A stretch of 64,000 nt of DNA from Symbiodinium sp. CCMP2592 (taxonomy: Eukaryota > Sar > Dinophyceae > Suessiales > Symbiodiniaceae), in contig CAJNDT010005713.1 in NCBI GenBank assembly GCA_905221615.1, forward strand, positions 434,001 to 498,000. The letters are read 5' to 3'. This document shows positions 41,617 through 53,349 of this stretch, piece after piece. Under the pieces are notes generated by a model. That model saw only the letters and a list, made by a program, of their open reading frames with translations, was not told the origin of the DNA and ran no database searches. The stretch's first letter is position 1. Each line of letters opens with the position of its first letter. The position numbers were made by a program, and so were the translations under genes.

Positions 41617-41740
41617 TACTTGGAGGTTCATGGGACGTTTTAACTATGGTCATAAACAAGGTAACTATACTTATAATTGGTTATAACCCCAGTTGAGGTA
41701 CTTATAACTGTACTTACTAGGTCCCAAGAACTTCCAAGTG
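41617..41740. mobile_element. Palindromic MITE, family G
   Basis: TACTTGGAGGTTCATGGGAC ... GTCCCAAGAACTTCCAAGT. Confidence 0.8.
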
Positions 41741-42029
41741 GAATGTAACACCTTTGGTTGGATAGCCTCGTCTAAGGTTAAGACCCGGTCAGAAACAGAT
41801 AAAGCACAAACGTGCTGAATCCCAGCACCTAGGTGTAGAACCCTTATATAGCACCGATTTGTGAAGCCCTTATAGCACCCTTAAAGAAACCGTCAACCAC
41901 CCTTTAAGAAGCCCGGAAGAACGGCCAAAGAAGCTTTAAACAATACAGAGGCCGTCAAGAACCCTCATCACAACCCTTATCGACTCCTGAAGAAACTCTT
42001 ATAAAAAAGCCTCGTCTCTCTAAGGATAC

Positions 42030-42175
42030 CCTTAAGGGTACGTTTAAGGGTTCCTTTCCTTGTTTCTTTAAGGGCTCCTTTCAGGGTTCCTTTAAGGGTA
42101 CCTTTACGGGTACCTTTAGGGGTACCTTTAAGGCTGCCTCTAAGAGTACCTTTAAGGGCTCCTTTACAGGCTCCC
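42030..42175. repeat. TTTAAGGGTTCC / TTTAAGGGTACC minisatellite
   Basis: About ten 13-15-bp units. The same unit recurs in short runs at 18830-18905, 38398-38470 and beside many telomere-like tracts. Confidence 0.85.
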
Positions 42176-42187
42176 TATCTATGTCCC

Positions 42188-42234
42188 GCCTCGGCCTGGA
42201 GAGTCTGCAACTTTGGCAGATGCCCTGAGGTTGG
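42188..42234 (-). CDS. Weak leucine-rich-repeat fragment
   Basis: The minus strand reads SGHLPKLQTLQAE, a possible LRR half-turn between the TTTAAGGGTACC array (42030-42175) and telomere-like sequence (42250-42390). Confidence 0.3.
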
Positions 42235-42924
42235 GGACTGCAGTCGAGGGTTCGGGCTCAAGGGTTTAGGGTTTTAGGGATTAGGGGTTCGGGCTCTAGG
42301 GTTTAGGGGTTTAGGGTTTAAGGTTTCGGGGTTCGGGCTCTAGGGTTTAGGGGTTTAGGTTTGGGGGTTTATGGGTTTGGGGGTTTAGGGTTTACTGGCG
42401 GGATCTACATCTAAGATCTACATATACATCTGTATATCTGTACAGATAAACGCACACATCAACATTATACATATATACATAAGAGTATATACATCTATAT
42501 ATATATATATGTGTATAAGAAATATGTTTTATAAACATACATACAGACACATGTATGTAACGTGAGCATACGCATATACGTAAAAGACATATTACTGATT
42601 TCTGCTCCGTGACAAGATGAACTATTGTTTCATTCTATCACTAACTTTTACTCAGGCTCCAGTAGGATTCAGGTAGTAAAAGGTCTCTTTTTGGTTTGGG
42701 ATTCCGGGCTTAGCTTCTTGGCCCCAGAGTTGCAGGCGTAGAATGCAAATTTGGATTTAGGGTTTAGGGTTTCGGGCGTTACGGTTTAGGGTGCGTCAGG
42801 CTTGAGAATCAGTGCGACTTCAGAGCATAGCCTAAACATAAGGATCATCACTACAAGGAACCCAGAACAAGACCCTCAATTCTCAAAATCCTCAGAAGGC
42901 AGGGGAAGGCCAGCCAGGCCTAGG

Positions 42925-43021
42925 GTTGATGATATAAATCCTGCATGACCCATAATAAGGAATATACCATATTTCCCATAGTTTAGGGTCCTTAAGGTAA
43001 TGCAGGATTTATATCATCAAC
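42925..43021. mobile_element. Palindromic MITE, family E
   Basis: GTTGATGATATAAATCCTGC ... GCAGGATTTATATCATCAAC, nearly perfect arms. Confidence 0.85.
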
Positions 43022-43113
43022 AGCATTACTACCAGTCTTCCATTCCCTACTAGCCAAAGGTAAGAATAACAGCATTTGTGATCCCGGGCCTTGCGTCCTG
43101 GTACATGTAGGTG

Positions 43114-43338
43114 CCCCTAAGGGTCTAAGTCCCTGATAATCATATACGCTCCCAAATACTTGGCTGACTTCTGAACCCTCCTAAAAGTTAAACTTTTAGC
43201 CTCCTTGTCATAGTTCATATAGAAACCCAAAAAGTTAAAGTCCTAAGAGCCAACCAGAAGAACGCCAAGAATAGTAACCTACATAACTACTATCCGAAAC
43301 CTAAGTACCGAGTTATGGGGTCCTTTGGACCCTTAGGG
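43114..43338. mobile_element. Family Q palindrome split by an insertion
   Basis: CCCCTAAGGGTCTAAGTCCC at the left, CTACATAACTACTATCC then GGACCCTTAGGGG at the right. 43160-43270 (repeat R) lies between and is absent from the copy at 3931-4060. Confidence 0.75.
43160..43270. repeat. Repeat R, nested copy
   Basis: TTGGCTGACTTCTGAACCC ... CCTAAGAGCCAACCAGAAG, ending AACGCCAAG. Shares both ends with 29194-29358. Confidence 0.75.
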
Positions 43339-44231
43339 GTTCAGCTTCAGCACTACGCCACGAATCCCCAAGCTGAAGCCTGGACTTTAATTAATCCCCC
43401 CTTAAATCCTACCGCCCTAAACCCTGATGATGCCCTCAAACCCTGCAGCCAAAAAAACCTGAAGAGATGCCAACATCTGGATTTTGTCAACATGCAGCAG
43501 TGGCACCAAGAGTTCGCGGCAGCAGGCGCAGCTTGTTTCCTGCAAAGTTTCGAGGAAAAGCCCTAGTAGACCCGACATCCGAAACAAGAACCCCATGCTA
43601 ACTACTAAACTATGACAGCAACGAAGCTTACGGCTTACGATCCAAGCCGCTTGTGGCACAGGCCCTCCGAAGCCGTCACTGTCTCGTGCACTGCCACACT
43701 CAGCTTCAGACGTAGTCACAGGCGCATGCTCCTACTCTCACTGCTACTTACTCGAGCTCTCACTACGACTACAGGCTGCACGAGGACGACGACAACCAGC
43801 AGCTCTCCAACATGCCTTGGAACAATGACCTTGCTCATCACGTAGATCGTCACCATCGGCCCTTCTCAGGCCAGCCCTCATAGCCATGCAGTCACAGCAC
43901 TAAAATTCCTAAATCCTGACCAGTACCATCAACAGGAACGTCAGCGCAATCATCGGCATCACCGCGGGCAGCCTGCAGCATACCTGAACACTATGTACCT
44001 GAGCCCTGAAGTCGAGAGCACTTTACTGTATAAGCAGACCCTACAAAGACCCTGTAGTAAACAACTCCGCAAGATGCTTCATGCTTATCCCGGATTTCGA
44101 GCTAAGCTTAGGGGCAACTGGGTTTAGGGCTTTAGCTTCATGGTTTTTTGGTTTCGATGTATTTAAGGTTTTCGGCTAAGGGCTTTGACGAGCTCAAGGT
44201 TTAGCAAGCCCTGAACCCCAAATCCTGCAAT

Positions 44232-44756
<525 letters not shown>

Positions 44757-45047
44757 TCTACTCTATTTGATTCTTCTACTTCTGCTTCTACTTCTACTTC
44801 CATTGGTACTTCTACTTCTACCTCTGCTTCTACTTGAACTTCCACTTCTACTTCGCTTTCGACTTCTACTGCTGCTGCTACTCCTCCACCAACCCCTACT
44901 CCTACCCCTTCTCCTAACCCTACTCCTACTCGTACAGCTACTCCTACTGCTGCTACTGATAGACTGATTTCTACTATTACTATACTACTCCTAACATTGC
45001 GACGGTGAACCCTAAACCCTGCACCCCAAACCCTGGCTTAAGCCGGC

Positions 45048-45098
45048 AATATGGAGCCTGACAGGCGCAGCTTTCGCAGCCTGCGATCGAAGAAGAAA
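45048..45098 (-). CDS. Weak leucine-rich-repeat fragment
   Basis: The minus strand reads FFDRRLRKLRLSGSILP, resembling half an LRR turn. Too short to be sure; kept because strand and spacing agree with the other LRR fragments. Confidence 0.3.
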
Positions 45099-45404
45099 AC
45101 GGCGCGTGTTTTTGGGGATTTGGAGTGTGATTTAACGTACATCTCTTTACACAAAACAACCTGCAATACTACATCAGAGCGTATGAAAGTTTGATCAGCA
45201 TACCTTTGAATTACAGGTGGATCCTTACTATGACTCAAAGTATATTCCTCCAGACTTAAGTAAGGGTTTGGGCTCTCTGGTAAACACCAATAACTTAACT
45301 CCAGGCTTGAAGGCTCATGAACTCATATAGAATATCGCCTGACCCATGCCAAATAGGAACATCTTTGACACGTTGAGACCAACACATGTATGTATATAAG
45401 AGAC

Positions 45405-45450
45405 ATATGTATACATACATACATACATACATACATACATACATACATGC
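45405..45450. repeat. (CATA)n microsatellite
   Basis: About nine CATA units followed by CCTGCCTACC. Confidence 0.95.
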
Positions 45451-45697
45451 GGTTTACCTGCCTGCCTACCTACCTACGTACATACATATATATATTACTA
45501 CCACGCAACTCCATGGAACCGTAGCAGCTTTAGCAAGAACCTAGTCGATGATCCCCGAACACCGATCTCTACACCCAGAAGGCCCTGGTACGTAGTAGAC
45601 ATATACACGCTTAACCTTTGGGTCCTTAGGGGGTTCCTTTAAAGGGATCCTTAAAGGGTTCTATAAGGGATCTATAATAGGGTTCTATATTCTATAT

Positions 45698-45798
45698 GGG
45701 CGGTTGTCAAAATTGTGGTCCCTTTTGGGGTCCCTATCATACTACGGCACCTATTATTTAGGGTACCCAATAAAGGACCATAATTTCGACAACCACCC
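45698..45798. mobile_element. Palindromic MITE, family C
   Basis: GGGCGGTTGTCAAAATTG ... CATAATTTCGACAACCACCC. ATAT precedes it, but the right flank has changed to AAAA. Confidence 0.8.
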
Positions 45799-46059
45799 AA
45801 AAACACGGTTAACCTTTAGGAGTATATTGGGATCATAGAGGGGTTATAGTACCTCAAAAAGGAAAGTACCTACTCTACTACGAGGATATTGAAACATCCA
45901 GTAGCCAAGTACTTGGATGACTGAAGTCCAGGGACAGAAACCACCAAGTTCCTTTTTGCTTTTGATTACCCTTCCCCTACTGGTACATTTTGAACTTTGA
46001 CCTTCAAGGAAACCCTAATCCCAAACCATGAAGATTTCCGGGGCTTCTCCTTGGGTTCA

Positions 46060-46130
46060 AGAGCCTCGGTAGCTGCTCGCCGAAAGAGTCCGGCAGGAGG
46101 TCCAGGCCACTGTCCTCTGGGGCTTCCCAA
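46060..46130 (-). CDS. Leucine-rich-repeat exon fragment
   Basis: Reads DSGLDLLPDSFGEQLPRLLN on the minus strand, an LRR turn with one residue more than usual between Phe-Gly and Leu. Flanks are telomere-like and low-complexity sequence. Confidence 0.5.
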
Positions 46131-46311
46131 AGTCTTCCGTTTGAGGGTTCGGGAGGTATAGGGGGGTTTGAGGGTTTAGGATTTAGAGTTTAAGTCTAGA
46201 GTTTAGGGGCATTTCGGTGCTTGATTGCAACATGATATGAGGGGCGTTGAAACTGAGGGTCTCATACAAAAACCACTCGCCTCTCACGCTGAACAACGCT
46301 AAGCCTACTAT

Positions 46312-46395
46312 AGGGGCCTTAATAATTAGACTAGGGTTTTGGGGCTCATAAAGAACCCCCAAAATAGTATTGGTATTTTTTCAGGTCCCTATATT
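46312..46395. mobile_element. Palindromic element, family J
   Basis: AGGGGCCTTAATAATTAGAC ... CAAAATAGTATTGG ... GGTCCCTATA. Confidence 0.6.
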
Positions 46396-47167
46396 AAATG
46401 CTAAGCAAAGCTAAGCTGGACCAGTCCTGAAGATCAGCCTCTTTCAAGAGCTCCATTTCTGATGGAGGACACCCCAGGAGCCTCCAGGAAGAGGATCTGT
46501 GGGGTTTAGGGTTGCGGGTTTACTAGGTGGGGCTTCAAAGGCCTCTGAAAAATATTAGTAAATAAGATCCTCTTAAGCCCAATAAGGGAAAATATAAAAT
46601 GTCCCAAAGCCCTACCTAGTTTAGGGTTTCCCAGGAGCCTCCATAAGGGTTTGGGGTATCCCAGGAGCCTCCATGAAGCGACTGTTTCGGGCTTTCAAAG
46701 TTTAGGATGGTTTAGGGGCCTCCATGAAGAAGGTGTGTTTAACCCTTAACCCTATAATCTATAAGCCCTTAACCTTCTGAGTTTTAGGCTAGGGCTTACG
46801 GCTTCAAGGGGCCCAGGCATGAATAAGTTCGGCATGGACAAAGAAACCGCTCATGGGTTCGCTTGCGCACTTTCTCCCTGCGATCTACCTCTACCGCTTC
46901 ATCAACAAGACCCTAAACCCTAAGCTTTACGAAGCTAGCTCCAGCTTGACATTGCTGTTCCATACATGACGACGTGCTGAGACGTGAGGAAGCCGCCTGC
47001 AACCTCCCTCAACTCTAGTGAGAGCCGTTTCTCATGGTCTGTTACCACCGGACCTTCCTTCGTAAAGAGAATCCTGGCGAGTGTAGCTGAAGGAGGTTCT
47101 GCGAACCCATGAATTTTATATCATGCTGAATGAAAGGCCGTAGGCATGTCTAGTGTCCCTGTGGAAC

Positions 47168-47171
<4 letters not shown>

Positions 47172-47255
<84 letters not shown>

Positions 47256-47285
47256 GGTGTGTGTGTGTGTGCGCGCGCGTGCGTG
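47172..47285. repeat. (GT)n microsatellite
   Basis: About 80 bp of pure GT, then GC-containing variants (GCGCGCGTGCGTGC). Confidence 0.97.
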
Positions 47286-48326
47286 CGCACTTCTCCCGGC
47301 ACCCCCTTTGCATTGCACTGACACATGCTCCTAAGGCGCTGGCGAGCAGCAGAAACCATGTCAAACAAACTTAGTGCGATGAAGTTAACACAGCTGCAGC
47401 TGACAATCATCCCCCACACATGTAAGGCCTTTAGCCTGTCCATCCGCGTGTGCATGACACCCACTGCTCCTGCAAGTCCTGGTTACAATATCCTTGACTT
47501 GTGTGACGGCTGCGAAGGCTGCCTACTATAGTACTACAGTGCAGTGGGATGGGGACCCCGTGTAACCAGCATAGGCAGAAGAGCAGCAACAGTAACTTCA
47601 GAATTATGATGATACTCCAAGACACCAAAGTTAGCTTACTCATCCAAAAACGTGGCGACCTTCAGGGTCTTTCAAAGTTGCATGAGCTTCAGGAATAGGG
47701 TTTAGGGTTTGGGATCCGGGTATGCAGCAACCTTTCAACTACCCGCTTGCTTACACTACATCATGACGATGGGATCGGGTGTAGGGCCTAGGTTATGGTC
47801 CTGAAGAAGTGCCCTTGCCATTTTCCCCACACCCTAGGATCCTGGTAAACTTGTGGTGGCTTGGCCAAACCCTAAGCCCTAAATCCCCCAAACCCCAGAC
47901 CCTAAACTCCTGCGCGCACCTCGCTGTTTCCTCGCGCAATGGGTCTGGAAGGATGCAAACCTGGCGCTCATGCTGCTAGGGTTTGGTTTAGGGTCCTTGG
48001 CTGCGTGGCCGGAAGTAACCCGTGGCATACATTCCAAAGCCGCTGCACCCCAAAGGCAGTTTCACTTCCTTCCCCTAATTATCTATTTCTCGCAACCTAA
48101 ACCCCTAAACCCTAAACCCCTAAACCCTAAACCCCTAAACCCCTAAACACCAGCCACTAAAACTCCGAATCGAAGCCAAGTGCCCTGGCTCTGAATCTCG
48201 AACGCCTCTAAGCCTGAGGCTTGCTTGCAGTATACCAGGAGTAATTTGGGGCTATAATAAAGGGTAGTTGGGGGGTCTAGGTAGGGGGCATAGCATCGGG
48301 ATGCTGAGCAGATTATGAGTAGGCTT

Positions 48327-48420
48327 TTGCTGGCTTCTTGTTGAGGGATTCGTCTTAAGTTGCCATAATGGGGATCTATAGTAAATCATATGGCTTCCTT
48401 ATTGATTAACAAGAAGCCAG
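48327..48420. repeat. Hairpin element
   Basis: CTGGCTTCTTGTT and AACAAGAAGCCAG, 94 bp apart end to end; inner GGCTTCC. Confidence 0.65.
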
Positions 48421-48581
48421 TTCTCCGACTAGCGAAAGGACCTGTGGTCCTTGTCAGTAAGGCTTCGGGTTTAGAGCTCGCAGGCTGTAGCATGCTGTTT
48501 GCTACCCTATTTGAAGCCGGTTGGAAAACTGCTAACCCCGTCATCGAGCCTGCAGCGGCAATCAAAGTACGCACAGCTTAA
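48421..48581. CDS. Possible coding island beside a hairpin element
   Basis: Both strands are open for about 55 codons. Plus reads PVLRLAKGPVVLVSKASGLE; minus reads VRTLIAAAGSMTGLAVFQPA after an acceptor-like TTTTAAG. The hairpin at 48327-48420 abuts it directly, as palindromes abut exons elsewhere in the window. The coding strand cannot be decided here. Confidence 0.2.
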
Positions 48582-48759
48582 AACCATAAGTGTCAAGTCC
48601 CGAAAGCAGAATTCAAGCCCCTCCATCGTCAAGGAGGTCTTCCTAACCCTAGTTGTGACCAGTAGCTGAATGCCGAGGAAGGAACTCCAAACCTACATCC
48701 GGCTGTTGGGCTTTAGGGTATAGGGTGCCTAACCTGCCACAAGCTACGCAGTCTAGTGT

Positions 48760-50170
48760 CCCAGTACTCACGCTGCTTCAGGTTCTGGTAGCTTATGGTG
48801 CATCCTGGGGTTGTTTGGGCTTGCGTTTCCCCGCCTGCACAGCTGTGCTCGCCTTAAACACTGAAACCCGAAAGTCGTAAACCCAAGACGAACAACACAC
48901 ATGCTACTGTACATTTGTTGCAACCCATGGCGGAAAGCAGTCTTCGACAACGGCTTTCGCGCCGAAAACCATGTGCTACATACCCAGGGACGCCACACTT
49001 CTTTACAAAAAAAACCAGACAGACACAAAACACATTCTCGTAAACATCCTTCGACACCCAAGTTTCTATTATTACAAGTTATGCCCAACCGATGGAGCCT
49101 GAATCACAGCTGGAGTGCAGCCTCTGCCTGCACGGGCGATGACCGGGCTCTGAGCAAGTTTGAAAGGATTTTGTACAGGTCTTGGTAGGGCTTTGCAATG
49201 TTTAGGTTTATCGCAGCGGCTTTACTTGCTGCTGTAGGGTGGGGTGCTCCAGTGTCATCTCGGTTCTTACCACGGTTTCAGGACAGAGGATCGCTTCCAG
49301 GGGCAAAGCCCAAACCCCTACTCCACAAGGGCCTCCAAGTAGGATTTTATACCCGACCGCTCTCGACATCCCTCGATCGAAATTGATATGGGCTCGGTTT
49401 AGAGTTCAGGGTTAACAGTCTATACTCTCGACTATGACAACAAGAACCGTGTCTCTCCTAGACATGCCCCTTCTTCGACAAAATTAAAAAATAGCTCCCA
49501 ACATCCGGATGTATGTAGCCACGATACACCAGGTGTCCCTTAAGTCGCGATGTCTCTAAAAACTTATGCCTCAAATCAGATAAAAGCCTAACACCCAAGG
49601 CAAACACAAGTCAAATGACACTAAAACCTGAGCCCTAAAACACCAAACCCTAAACCCCGAAAGCCCGTAAAGCCTAAACCCCCACACCCTCAACCGCTAA
49701 CCCTAAGCCATCCCGCGCTTCCCCTGTCTTCTGCCCAAAGAGTTTACTACGAGTATCCGACAAACAGGCAGGTCCGGGGTCTGAGGGTTCAGGGTTTGGG
49801 GGTTCAGGGTTTAGGGGTTGAGGTTTTGGGAGTGAGGGTTTGGAAGAGTCAGAGTTTAGGGGTTCAGGGTCCCATGTAGTCCAACCTCCTCTCTGCTCAC
49901 GTGGGCCGTGCTGAACTCTGTAACTATAAAAATAACCCTACAACTTCGGCGGCAAACCCTAAACACAGCTTTTTTGGGCCATCGTACCCTCAGACCCCTA
50001 CAGTAATTATACTGAACTTACATGAAGCAGACAGTACCTTAAAAATCCCTAAACCCTAAACAGTACCTACTGGCTAGACTGAAAACACAGGCTAGAAGGC
50101 CCCAACTGAACCCCCAAGCCTTTACCCGCAAGCCGTGGACAGGCCTCTACTCCCAATGGTTCCCAAGGCT
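48760..50170. other. Spacer downstream of the second RCC1-like gene
   Basis: Mixed unique sequence and telomere-like words (49640-49870). No palindrome family and no convincing exon. Any 3' UTR of the gene starting at 51700 would lie at its right end; no poly(A) signal is assigned. Confidence 0.5.
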
Positions 50171-50185
50171 TGCATTGAAGGCTGA

Positions 50186-51700
50186 CTACAGTTCGTCGTC
50201 CTCTTCCTTCTCCTCGTCCTCCTCCTCCTCCTCATCCTCCTGCTTCTGCTCCTGCTCCTGCTCCTCCTCCCCCTCCTCATCCTCCTCTTCCCCTTCCAGC
50301 CCCCACATGACGACAGTTCCATCGACAAGGATGGCAGCGAATGCAACAGTGGAGGCTTGAATATGCTGCACATTTAACAGTTGATCCTGCACAGCACTGC
50401 TGTCACCACCATGGTAAGCAACACCCCAGGTGACGACGGATCCGTCGCCAAGAATGGCAGCAAAAGCGCCGCCACGGGCGGCTTGGATCTGCTGCGCATT
50501 CGTCAGCTGATGTTGCACAGCACTGCTGTCACCACCATACGCATCATCACCCCATGTCACGACAGACCCATCGCTGCGAATCGCAGCAAAAGCACGCTGA
50601 TTGGCTTGGACGTGTCGCACATTCTTCAGCTGATCCTGCACAGCACTGCTGTCGCCACCATACTCAGCATCACCCCAGGTCACGACGGATCCATCGCCAA
50701 GCATGGCAGCAAATGCACCAGCGGAGGTTTGGATCTGCTGCACATTCCTCAGCTGATGTTGCACCGCGCAACTGTCGCCACCATAGCGAGGAGTGCCCCA
50801 GGTCACGACAGATCCATCGCCAAGGACGGCAGCAAATGCCTCAGTGCAGGCTTGGATCTGCTGCACATTCAGCAGCTGAGCCTGCACAGCACTGCTGTCA
50901 CTACCGCAACGAGCATCGCCCCAAGTCACGACGGATCCGTCGCCAAGAATGGCAGCAAATGCGCCACCACCACCGGCGGCTTGGATCTGCTGCACATTCT
51001 TCAGCTGATGTTGCACAGCGCTGCTGTCACCAGCTGGAGCAAGGCCCCAAGTCACGACGGATCCATCGCCAAGAATAGCAGCAAAAGCATAGGAAGAGGC
51101 TTGGATCTGTTGCACATTCTTCAGCAGTTTCTGCACTGAACTACTATCACCTCCATGCCCAGAATGGCCCCAGGTCACGACAGAGCCATCGGCAAGAATG
51201 GCAGCAAAGGCGCCAAAAGAGGCTTGGATCTGCTGGACATTCTTCAGCTGACCTTGCACAGCACTGCTGTCACCACCGAAGACAGGGTGACCCCAGCACA
51301 CCAAGGATCCATCGCCGAGAATGGCGGCAAATGCACCACCGGAGGCTTGGACATGCTGCACATTCTTCAGCTGATCCTGCACAGCACTAGTGTCACGGGC
51401 CCCAGCCTCTCCCCAGGTCATGAACGATCCATCGCCCAGAACGGCAGCAAAAGCGTCTGGAGTGGCTTGCACTTGCACTCTGCTTATATGCAAAATGAGC
51501 GAGTCACCCTCCTGAAGCCGGGCAGCCTTGATCGGTGCAAGTACATCCAGAACTCCTCCAGAAGAGTTCACCAGCTGCCCTTTCCCCACTTCGAGTGCCG
51601 TCTCCGCGCGTCGTTTCAGGGTTCCTACTTCTTCCTCCAAGTCGGCTTTCACAGTAGCTGTCCTGCCACTGATCAATCCAACTTGCACAGTAAGCGACAT
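50186..51700 (-). CDS. Ubiquitin-like/RCC1-like repeat protein (paralog 2) with acidic tail
   Basis: About 504 codons from the Met at 51700; the frame stays open upstream to 51835, but the start was chosen by alignment with paralog 1 (MSLTVQVGLISGRTATVKAD against MSISVDVKLLSGRTATVKAG). It has a ubiquitin-like N-terminus, nine complete 41-residue RCC1-like repeats and a tenth partial one. The last repeat runs into about 35 residues of almost only Glu, Asp, Gln and Lys, encoded by a GAG/GAA-rich microsatellite, and ends in DDEL. Without a visible signal peptide from the chosen start, an ER-retention role for that end is doubtful. Repeat 1 has the divergent ...FMTWGEAGARDTSAV. Repeat 4 lacks one residue of the GGDSS turn and is followed by an extra Gly run. 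Confidence 0.88.
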   Translation of the reverse strand: MSLTVQVGLISGRTATVKADLEEEVGTLKRRAETALEVGKGQLVNSSGGVLDVLAPIKAARLQEGDSLILHISRVQVQATPDAFAAVLGDGSFMTWGEAGARDTSAVQDQLKNVQHVQASGGAFAAILGDGSLVCWGHPVFGGDSSAVQGQLKNVQQIQASFGAFAAILADGSVVTWGHSGHGGDSSSVQKLLKNVQQIQASSYAFAAILGDGSVVTWGLAPAGDSSAVQHQLKNVQQIQAAGGGGAFAAILGDGSVVTWGDARCGSDSSAVQAQLLNVQQIQACTEAFAAVLGDGSVVTWGTPRYGGDSCAVQHQLRNVQQIQTSAGAFAAMLGDGSVVTWGDAEYGGDSSAVQDQLKNVRHVQANQRAFAAIRSDGSVVTWGDDAYGGDSSAVQHQLTNAQQIQAARGGAFAAILGDGSVVTWGVAYHGGDSSAVQDQLLNVQHIQASTVAFAAILVDGTVVMWGLEGEEEDEEGEEEQEQEQKQEDEEEEEDEEKEEDDEL

Positions 51701-51891
51701 CTTGTCCGGCGGAGAAGCGTACAAGCCGGGGGGGGAAGAGGAGGGGCTACAGCGGCTACATGCAGAGATTAAAGTGTGTCGGAAACGGATTAATACACAA
51801 GCACGAATAATGTCCAAAAGGGTCTTAACGTGCAAGCCTCCCCGGCAGAAGACAAACTAAGTGTAGGGTCGCGGTTTGGGGGTGCTGATAG

Positions 51892-51997
51892 TGTAGGAAC
51901 CTGATTAAGAAACGTTGGGCCTGTATTAGGGTTCCTCATCATGAACCCTACTATTTTGGGGTTGTAGGCCCAGGGTTTCTTAATCGAGTTCCTACAT
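51892..51997. mobile_element. Palindromic MITE, family M
   Basis: TGTAGGAACCTGATTAAGAA ... TTCTTAATCGAGTTCCTACA. Confidence 0.85.
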
Positions 51998-52064
51998 TAG
52001 CGTACATTAGTAAGGATCCGAGAATCAGGACTATGTTAAAGTCCGATGTTTTCTGGAACTCTGT

Positions 52065-52169
52065 CTGGTGCTTAGTAGGGAATGGGGAATGGATCCCTAT
52101 GGTAGTCCCTTTATACTCCCCAATAATAGTCTCCATAATCATTCCCCTGTTCCCTACTAAGAACCAGTC
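52065..52169. repeat. Hairpin element
   Basis: CTGGTGCTTAGTAGGGAATG ... CTGTTCCCTACTAAGAACCA, distantly like the hairpin at 7082-7157. Confidence 0.7.
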
Positions 52170-52639
52170 AGATAATACACTTGGAGCTCCTGTTAGGGTT
52201 TATGGTTTAGGGTTTTGAAGGGTTTAGGGTCTTCAAGGGTTTAGAGTTTGTCTAGGTTCAGGCACCCCAAACTAACCCTGGGCACATGTGCGCAGATAGT
52301 GTGAACTTTGGCCAGAAGGCATCACAGAGGACCCCCGCTTTAGGCCCAGGTATATACCAGATGCGTACATGTACAGTACATGGATCCTGTTGGCTCGGGA
52401 TTAGACTTTAGGGTAAAGTGTTTAGTTTATGGGGTTGGAAATGTGTTTCAACCTTAGATTGTAGGTCGAATATGAAAGCCTGGATAGTTGGTGGAGTTGA
52501 AGACTGTAGTCGTTTCTATTTAGAGAGGGCCAGGGAAGACTACACTAATTCTCCCTGTATTGCGGTTCGTGATATGCACCTTGCGCCAAAGTCCCTGTAC
52601 TTACGCAGAACCTCCTCACGCCTTGCAGGTACCTGTATA

Positions 52640-52735
52640 ATATATGGCCTTAAGAATTAGAACAGGCTTTTGGGTCCCATCATGCTACACTTATAATAGG
52701 GAACCCCTAAATTGGCAATTACTTAGGCTCCTATC
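52640..52735. mobile_element. Palindromic element, family J
   Basis: GGCCTTAAGAATTAGAACAG ... AAATTGGCAATTACTTAGGC. Confidence 0.6.
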
Positions 52736-53044
52736 CAAAACCCCAAACCCTCTAGATCCCTTAAAGGCACCCTTAAAAATCCCGTTAAAGGTAGTCTAGG
52801 TATTTATTTAGGCCCCTATCTTTGAAACTAGTTTAAGGCCTAAGTCTGATCTCTCTGTAGGTCGCGCAGGGACCTAAATAGGTTTTGGGATGTAAATTGC
52901 GACTAGATAGATGTAGGGTTTAGGGTTTAGGGTTCAGGGATATTCGAAGGTTGGCCGTGTTCCAGGTCCACCCGTTGTTTGATGTGCCATGTACCGGTAT
53001 CTTCAATTTCGGCAGCATGTGCCAAGGGTAATATTTTATTTGAT

Positions 53045-53072
53045 AATATATATATATATATATATATATACG
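53045..53072. repeat. (TA)n microsatellite
   Basis: A short TA run. Confidence 0.95.
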
Positions 53073-53232
53073 CTGAGGAACCGTGAAACGGCAGAATCCC
53101 TAAATATCAATCCTTTAAAGCTCTGAACCGACGGACCAGGGTTTCTCCCTAAGACCACAAACATGATTGTTCTTGACTAAACGACAGGTAATGACGCCTG
53201 CTTATCCTGAAACCCTACGGCGCAACAAAGAC

Positions 53233-53349
53233 TAGGATGCCTAATTAGTAACCTAGGAATCAAAAAGGGCTCCCTTTTTTGGTATGGGGTAACTTTATAA
53301 GGAACCTAGAGCTGCAAAACGGGAATAAGGGTACCACTGGGCATCCTAG
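53233..53349. mobile_element. Palindromic MITE, family O
   Basis: TAGGATGCCTAATTAGTAAC ... ACCACTGGGCATCCTA; close match to 10326-10436. Confidence 0.8.

Noticed and set aside
47116..47464. Overlapping Cys/Val and Thr/His frames
   Set aside because: They run through a (GT)n microsatellite; low-complexity artefact.
50186..50197. ER-retention signal (C-terminal DDEL)
   Set aside because: No signal peptide from the preferred start, and the end lies in a repeat-encoded acidic tail; coincidence is likely.
50381..51772. Several long plus-strand frames opposite the second RCC1-like gene
   Set aside because: Antisense shadows of the 41-residue repeats for the same reason.
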